DNA of 64,000 bases from NCBI RefSeq assembly GCF_018305005.1, contig NZ_JAGQEG010000003.1, forward strand, positions 32,475 through 96,474. The letters run 5' to 3'. The translations under genes were made by a program, and so were the position numbers. The notes beneath the pieces are model-generated. The model was not told where the DNA came from, did no database searches, and worked only from the letters and a program-made list of their open reading frames with translations. Shown in pieces: positions 59,529 through 64,000 of the stretch. Source of the stretch: Collimonas silvisoli (lineage in GTDB: Bacteria > Pseudomonadota > Gammaproteobacteria > Burkholderiales > Burkholderiaceae_D). Within the stretch, counting starts at the first letter, position 1, and each line of letters starts with the position of its first letter.

Positions 59529-59678
59529 GACTGCCTCATGGGTTCAGGGAGTGGTCAAGCAGGATCGACCACGATGCATACCCATTGTCCAAGAGCGCAA
59601 CAGTAGCGCAAGCTTGGGCAAGGATGCCGCGCTTGCTGCTCCGATTGAAGGACCGGACAGCAAGCACGGTGCTACACA

Positions 59679-62069
59679 TTAATTGGTCACGCGGAAACGC
59701 GATACCGAGCTCTTCAAATCTTCTGCCAGCTTGGACAGTTCACGAATGGACAAGGCCGTCTGTCGCGTACCTTCCCGTGTCTTCTCGGTAACTGAGAGAA
59801 TGTTTTGAATGTTGGTAGCCACGCCGTTTGCCGAGTTGGCCTGCTGCTCGGTAGTGGAAGAAATACTTTGAATCAGTTCCGCCAGTCGGTTCGAAACCCG
59901 TCGGATATCCGACAACGCCGCACCGGCCGCATCTGACAGCTTGGCGCCCTCGACCACCCCTTGCGTCGAACGCTCCATCGCCACCACCGCATCGTGGGTG
60001 TCGGTCTGAATGGTGCGCACCAGTGCACCAATCTGTGTGGTCGCTGCACCGGAACGTTCCGCCAGACGCTGAACTTCTTCCGCCACCACCGAGAAGCCGC
60101 GACCGGCTTCACCGGCCGAAGCAGCCTGGATCGCCGCGTTCAGCGCCAGCACGTTGGTCTGTTCGGTAATGTCGGAAATCAGCTCGGTGATTTCACCAAT
60201 TTCTTGTGACGATTCACCCAGCCGCTTGATGCGCTTGGAGGTTTCCTGGATGTGTTCGCGAATTTCGTTCATGCCTGAAATCGCGTTTTCCACCGCCTTG
60301 GAACCTTCTTCCGCCGCACTCACCGACTGCCGCGCCACTTCAGCGGATTCACTGGCCGATTTGGAAACGTCGGTAATCTGGGTCGCCATATCGAGAACCG
60401 CTTGCGTGGTTTCCTGAATATCGCGCGACTGTCTTTGCGACGCCGCCAGCAGTTCGATCGAAATGCTTTGCGCCTGGTCCGATGCAACCGTCACCTGTTG
60501 CGCCGTTGCGGTAACCCGGCCGACCAGTCCGCGCAACTCTTCCACCGTGTAGTTAACCGAGTCGGCAATCGCGCCGGTAATGTCTTCCGACACCGTCGCC
60601 TGGACCGTCAAGTCACCGTCCGCCACTTCCTGCAATTCATTCATCAGGCGCAAAATCGCGGCCTGATTCTGGTCGTTGGCGTTACTCGCGTCTTCTTCCT
60701 GCTTGATCGCTTGCAGACGCTGTTCTTCCGCTTCCATCCGGCGTACTTCAGCCTCATGGGTACGGTGACGGCCGTCTTGCACCTGGACCCAGGCAATCCC
60801 TGCCGCTGCCAGCAGAGTCGTCAGCGCAGCCAGCAGCATCAGCCAGAACCAGATGCTTTGCGTATCCTGCGCATCGCGATAGGTATCTTGCAAAGCGCCC
60901 AGGCGTTGCTTGAGGTGTTCGTTCTCGGTAAAGATCAGCTGTTCCGATTGTTTCGCGGAAACGAAATTCTGCATATTGCCCAGAATCGAGGCCACCGATT
61001 CCTGGTACTCGGCAAAGCTCTTTTCCAGTTCGGTCAGCTTGCTGCGCTCTTCTTCGCTCTTGCTGGCCGGCAGACGCAATACATCGCTGCCGTTCAGGAA
61101 GCCGCTGACGATGTCGCGGAAAGTATTGGTATCCTTACCCAGCAAGAACGCGGTTTCCGGGTTCACACCTTCGGAGGTCAGGAATTCATTCGCGCTACGG
61201 CCGAGACGCTGGGTCAGCATGACCAGCTGCGACGACGCCGCGATTTCACGCGGCGTGGCGCCGGTTTGGGTTTTCAGTGTCGCGATCTGTTCCGACAGAT
61301 CGAGCAGGTTAGGAGAGATGCCGTTCAGTTTTTGCAGCGTGACGCCGAAGCTGGTCAATTCCTTTTGCAACTTGAGAATGGTGTCGGCAGCCTTGTCGGT
61401 ATTCGACCAGACCTTGTTGACTTCAGTCAGTTTGGAATCCATCGATGCGCTAGGCGTGCCGATGTTGTGGCCCTTGTAATCGCCGCCCTTCGTCAGGATG
61501 CTCAAATCCTGGTTGAATTCCTTGCGGCTGTCAGCCAGCTGCTTAAACGCTTCAGAATTACCCTGAATCGCATTCGGCGTCGCCTTACCGATACGCTGCG
61601 AGTGCATCAGCGCATCGCCGGCGATCTGGGTCTGGGTCGAGCTCATCGCCGAACTCTTGGCGCTCAGCCACAGGAACAAGATGGTCAGCAGCAAAGCGCC
61701 GACCAATACGGTCACCAGCAGACGGATCTGCTTTTGCTGCGGCAGCTTGCCGATGAATGGCAGCGGCGACGAGTCGGGGCTGGCGATGCTGGCGGCTGCG
61801 TTTGCACCAGTTACCGCAGTGACAGTTGCCACAGTTGCGGCAGATTCTTTGACAGCTTGCTCAGGAACTGCGGCAAATGCAGGCGCCGGGGCCGGCTGCG
61901 GCGCAGCTATCGGCGCCAGCTGCGCCGTGGGCGGCGGCTCTGGAATGAAACGCTCTTCCATGACAGTCTGCTCTGGATCATGCATCAATGCTTCCTGCAC
62001 GAAACGATCGCCCGCTTCGCCCTGCTCTTCCTTGGCCGCCTTAGATAAAGACGGTAGTTTGAATGCCAT
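59679..62069 (-). CDS. pilJ: Type IV pilus methyl-accepting chemoreceptor PilJ
   Basis: A 796-residue receptor from the ATG at 62069 (AGGAGA at good spacing). An unusually long cytosolic N-terminus rich in Ala/Pro (about 1-115) precedes TM1 ('[21 protein letters not shown]'). The periplasmic region (about 140-410) has two PilJ-type helical modules, each with 'HSQRIGK' or '[13 protein letters not shown]'-like motifs. TM2 follows ('[24 protein letters not shown]'), then HAMP and a signalling domain with the conserved hairpin '[23 protein letters not shown]'. It senses surface contact or pilus state and controls ChpA. It lies 67 bases after pilI and 150 before chpA. Confidence 0.95.
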   Translation of the reverse strand: MAFKLPSLSKAAKEEQGEAGDRFVQEALMHDPEQTVMEERFIPEPPPTAQLAPIAAPQPAPAPAFAAVPEQAVKESAATVATVTAVTGANAAASIASPDSSPLPFIGKLPQQKQIRLLVTVLVGALLLTILFLWLSAKSSAMSSTQTQIAGDALMHSQRIGKATPNAIQGNSEAFKQLADSRKEFNQDLSILTKGGDYKGHNIGTPSASMDSKLTEVNKVWSNTDKAADTILKLQKELTSFGVTLQKLNGISPNLLDLSEQIATLKTQTGATPREIAASSQLVMLTQRLGRSANEFLTSEGVNPETAFLLGKDTNTFRDIVSGFLNGSDVLRLPASKSEEERSKLTELEKSFAEYQESVASILGNMQNFVSAKQSEQLIFTENEHLKQRLGALQDTYRDAQDTQSIWFWLMLLAALTTLLAAAGIAWVQVQDGRHRTHEAEVRRMEAEEQRLQAIKQEEDASNANDQNQAAILRLMNELQEVADGDLTVQATVSEDITGAIADSVNYTVEELRGLVGRVTATAQQVTVASDQAQSISIELLAASQRQSRDIQETTQAVLDMATQITDVSKSASESAEVARQSVSAAEEGSKAVENAISGMNEIREHIQETSKRIKRLGESSQEIGEITELISDITEQTNVLALNAAIQAASAGEAGRGFSVVAEEVQRLAERSGAATTQIGALVRTIQTDTHDAVVAMERSTQGVVEGAKLSDAAGAALSDIRRVSNRLAELIQSISSTTEQQANSANGVATNIQNILSVTEKTREGTRQTALSIRELSKLAEDLKSSVSRFRVTN

Positions 62070-62136
62070 TACAGAATCTCCTAATTGCAAATTCGCTGCC
62101 ACCGGCTACTGTCGCTGTCGCAACAGTAGCTGGGAC

Positions 62137-62727
62137 TCATAAACCTACTTGTAAAAAACGAGGGTCGTGCAAGATCTGGGCCATGCTTAGCTCGGTCCAG
62201 AGCTGGGCGTCGCTATCGAGATAGCGCCTGGCGCCTGCCTGATCCAGCGCATCCGCGGCTTGCAAGGTCATCTGGGAGACATTGCGCAAACCCAAAACAC
62301 GCGAAACCAGCAAGCCGCTGTTGAACGAAAAGGTCGGGGCAAAAGCGACAATCCGACATTCTTTGTCAATTTGCGTCAAAGCCTGTCCCTGAAAGCGTGC
62401 AAAATCGATCACGCTGATCAGCGTCCCGCGCACATTGCTCAGGCCCAGATACCAGTCGTGGGTCAGCGGCACTCGCGAGATCTGGTCGACCGCGACGATT
62501 TCTCCCGCCTCTTGCAGATTCAACAGCCAGCGAGTCTGTCCGATCAACAAACCTAGCTGGCTCTCCTGCGCTTCGCTACCGCTGCGCGCGGCTTGCATCC
62601 GCTCCAGCAAGTGCGATTGAAATTCGCGCAGCCGGCTGCGGCGCGAATCGGCGTCAAGTGCGACCTTGTTGACGGGTAGCGACGAAGGCGATGCTTCCGC
62701 CGTCAGATGCGAGCTGGATTGGGTCAT
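62137..62727 (-). CDS. pilI: CheW-like scaffold protein PilI
   Basis: A 196-residue protein with a CheW domain over about residues 45-190 ('LLIGQTRWLLNLQEAGEIVAVDQISRVPLTHDWYLGLSNVRGTLISVIDFARF'). 'YLGLSNVRGTLISVIDF' is the PilI/CheW core. It couples the PilJ receptor to the ChpA kinase. An N-terminal Ser/Leu-rich extension of about 40 residues precedes the domain. It lies between pilH and pilJ in the usual pilGHIJ order, 89 bases after pilH. Confidence 0.93.
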   Translation of the reverse strand: MTQSSSHLTAEASPSSLPVNKVALDADSRRSRLREFQSHLLERMQAARSGSEAQESQLGLLIGQTRWLLNLQEAGEIVAVDQISRVPLTHDWYLGLSNVRGTLISVIDFARFQGQALTQIDKECRIVAFAPTFSFNSGLLVSRVLGLRNVSQMTLQAADALDQAGARRYLDSDAQLWTELSMAQILHDPRFLQVGL

Positions 62728-62816
62728 ATTGGTTGGGCGCTCATTTGGCGTGAATTCAGCTTAAATTCGATTTTAAATTCGACTTGAAATTCAGCAACGT
62801 TCAATTCAGCGCTCGA

Positions 62817-63182
62817 TTAACCAAGCGCTGCGATTTTTGCCAGCAATTCCTTGGGATCGATAGGCTTCACCAGATAGTCGCGCGCACCTTGGCGCAAGCC
62901 CCAGATGCGGTCGGTTTCCAGGCCCTTGCTGCTGCAGATGATGATAGGGATGTCCTTGGTGTCGTCATCGCGCGTAATCGAGCGCGTCACCTGAAAGCCG
63001 TTTTGGCCAGGCATCACTACATCCATCAGAATCAGTTGCGGCTTATCCGCCTTGATCTTGTCCAGAATGCCTTCGCCGTTTTCGGAAGTCGACACCGAGT
63101 AGCCGGCCTTCGCCAGGATATCGGTCAGGAAATAACGCTCGGTTGGCGAGTCGTCGACGATGAGAATCTTTTGTATGGCCAT
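62817..63182 (-). CDS. pilH: Response regulator PilH
   Basis: A 121-residue stand-alone receiver domain from the ATG at 63182 (AAAGG upstream). The acidic pair is in 'ILIVDDSPTERYFL', the phospho-acceptor Asp in 'PQLILMDVVMPGQNGFQV', and the Thr/Ser and Lys in 'IIICSSKGLE' and 'YLVKPIDPKELL'. PilH has no output domain; in Pseudomonas it opposes PilG and affects pilus retraction. It sits 53 bases after pilG. Confidence 0.95.
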   Translation of the reverse strand: MAIQKILIVDDSPTERYFLTDILAKAGYSVSTSENGEGILDKIKADKPQLILMDVVMPGQNGFQVTRSITRDDDTKDIPIIICSSKGLETDRIWGLRQGARDYLVKPIDPKELLAKIAALG

Positions 63183-63235
63183 GTTCAACCTTTAAATACT
63201 TCGCACATTAAATTTTGTAAATCGGTCAGCTTGCA

Positions 63236-63655
63236 CTATGCAGTAACCGGGGTAGCCGCCGCCTCCGCTGCCTGGGTGTGCTGGCGCACCGCCTTCAGCA
63301 GGCTGTCTTTGGTAAACGGCTTGGTGAGATATTCGTCGGAACCGACCATGGCGCCGCGCGCGCGGTCAAACAAGCCGTCCTTGGACGACAGCATGATTAC
63401 TGGCGTAGCATGGAATTTGGCGCTCTTTTTGATCAGGGCGCAGGTTTGATAGCCATCCAGGCGAGGCATCAGGATGTCGCAGAAAATCAATGCCGGCTTG
63501 TGATCGTTAACTTTCGCCAACGCATCGAAGCCATCTTCGGCCAGTACTACCTGATACCCGGCCTGACTCAGGAAAATCTCCGCAGAACGCCGGATTGTGC
63601 TGCTATCGTCAATCACCATTACCTTCAGGTTGACGCCGCCAAGTGATGTTGTCAT
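63236..63655 (-). CDS. pilG: Response regulator PilG
   Basis: A 139-residue single receiver domain. 'VMVIDDSSTIRRSAEIFLSQAGYQVVLAEDGFDALAKV' is nearly the PilG consensus, with phospho-acceptor Asp in 'PALIFCDILMPRLDGYQTC', then 'VIMLSSKDGLFDRARGAMVGSDEYLTKPFTKDSLL'. A short Ala/Thr tail follows. PilG promotes pilus extension and links the Chp system to cAMP in Pseudomonas. It is the first gene of the operon; the 170 bases upstream toward rubredoxin must contain the promoter. Confidence 0.95.
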   Translation of the reverse strand: MTTSLGGVNLKVMVIDDSSTIRRSAEIFLSQAGYQVVLAEDGFDALAKVNDHKPALIFCDILMPRLDGYQTCALIKKSAKFHATPVIMLSSKDGLFDRARGAMVGSDEYLTKPFTKDSLLKAVRQHTQAAEAAATPVTA

Positions 63656-63825
63656 GAAATCGTCTCATTCAATCCAATTAAATCTACGGCGTCACTTTAA
63701 CAAATAAAGGCATGCCTTAGAACAATGTTTCCGAAAGGCAGACGATAAAGTTCAATTTATTTTGTAACTTTGGACGATAACTTGATATTCCTATAATGAA
63801 AATGTGGTATTTGGCCTAATTTGGC

Positions 63826-64000
63826 TTAAATGGCAACCATTTCAAAGTCTTCCTTGCGGGCGCCGCATTCCGGACAAGTCCAGTTCATCGGCACATCGTC
63901 CCACAGTGTGCCAGGTGCAATGCCTTCTTCCGGCAAACCCGCTTCTTCGTCGTAGACCCAGCCGCAAATCAGACACATCCAGGTTTTGTACTCTATTTTG
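63826..64000 (-). CDS. Rubredoxin, 5' end outside window
   Basis: The last 57 residues of a small iron protein, read leftward and cut by the window end. Both iron-binding knuckles are present, 'CLICGW' and 'CPECGA', with the rubredoxin core 'YDEEAGLPEEGIAPGTLWDDVPMNWTCPECGARKEDFEM'. It is a one-iron electron carrier, for example for alkane hydroxylases or rubredoxin-oxygen oxidoreductase; the partner is not visible. The 5' end is close, since the knuckle usually lies 5-10 residues from the start. Betaproteobacteria commonly place rubredoxin just upstream of pilG. Confidence 0.92.
   Translation of the reverse strand, partial: KIEYKTWMCLICGWVYDEEAGLPEEGIAPGTLWDDVPMNWTCPECGARKEDFEMVAI

Noticed and set aside
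60402..62048. 548-codon open frame antisense to pilJ
   Set aside because: Arg/Gln/His-rich shadow without family features; pilJ is unmistakable on the other strand.

Overview
The window reads as chromosomal DNA of a betaproteobacterium, most likely Burkholderiales and plausibly Oxalobacteraceae. That placement is inferred from gene content and order and was not tested by any search. Supporting features are waaA coupled to a Kdo hydroxylase gene, apaH flanking rmlBADC, the yqgE-ruvX-pyrR-pyrB-pyrC' order, and a pilGHIJ-chpA cluster. Most of the window is dense, GC-rich coding sequence. AT-rich patches occur at about 9.1-12.7 kb, 27.7-30 kb, 31.2-32.2 kb and especially 37.6-40.6 kb.

Layout. 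0-2.2 kb: the end of a protein-isoaspartate methyltransferase gene, a single-domain rhodanese and TolC. 2.3-9.0 kb: a TetR repressor divergent from a complete RND multidrug efflux operon (adaptor, pump, outer-membrane channel), with a palindromic operator between them and an intrinsic terminator at the end. 9.2-16 kb: galE, then a leftward LPS core group of kdoO, waaA, a DUF218 protein, a family 8 glycosyltransferase and an O-antigen ligase gene that is frameshifted at a run of six A. 16.1-25.3 kb: a self-contained selenocysteine block. It holds formate dehydrogenase-N with an in-frame UGA and a textbook SECIS, its two partner subunits, fdhE, selA, selB and tRNA-Sec; only selD is missing. The 3' end of tRNA-Sec overlaps, antisense, the 3' end of waaC.

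25.3-47.4 kb: a long leftward surface-polysaccharide region. waaC, phosphomannomutase and an H-NS-type protein are followed by wzx, a WecA-like initiating transferase, three GT2 transferases, manC, rmd and gmd (GDP-D-rhamnose), a large two-domain transferase, a methyltransferase with a coiled-coil tail, wzt, wzm and rmlDCAB (dTDP-L-rhamnose). The Wzt with an extra C-terminal domain, the ABC permease and the coiled-coil methyltransferase together look like an ABC-exported O antigen with a chain-terminating, length-measuring enzyme. The methyltransferase carries an exact 28-residue (four-heptad) tandem duplication just before its coiled coil, which is the most interesting observation in the window.

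47.8-53.4 kb: apaH, then a leftward housekeeping operon yqgE-ruvX-pyrR-pyrB-pyrC'-plsC, in which PyrC' has lost the metal-binding HxH. 53.5-63.7 kb: a twitching/type IV pilus chemosensory operon pilG-pilH-pilI-pilJ-chpA (1990-residue hybrid kinase). The window ends inside a rubredoxin gene. No insertion sequence, prophage or CRISPR array was seen.
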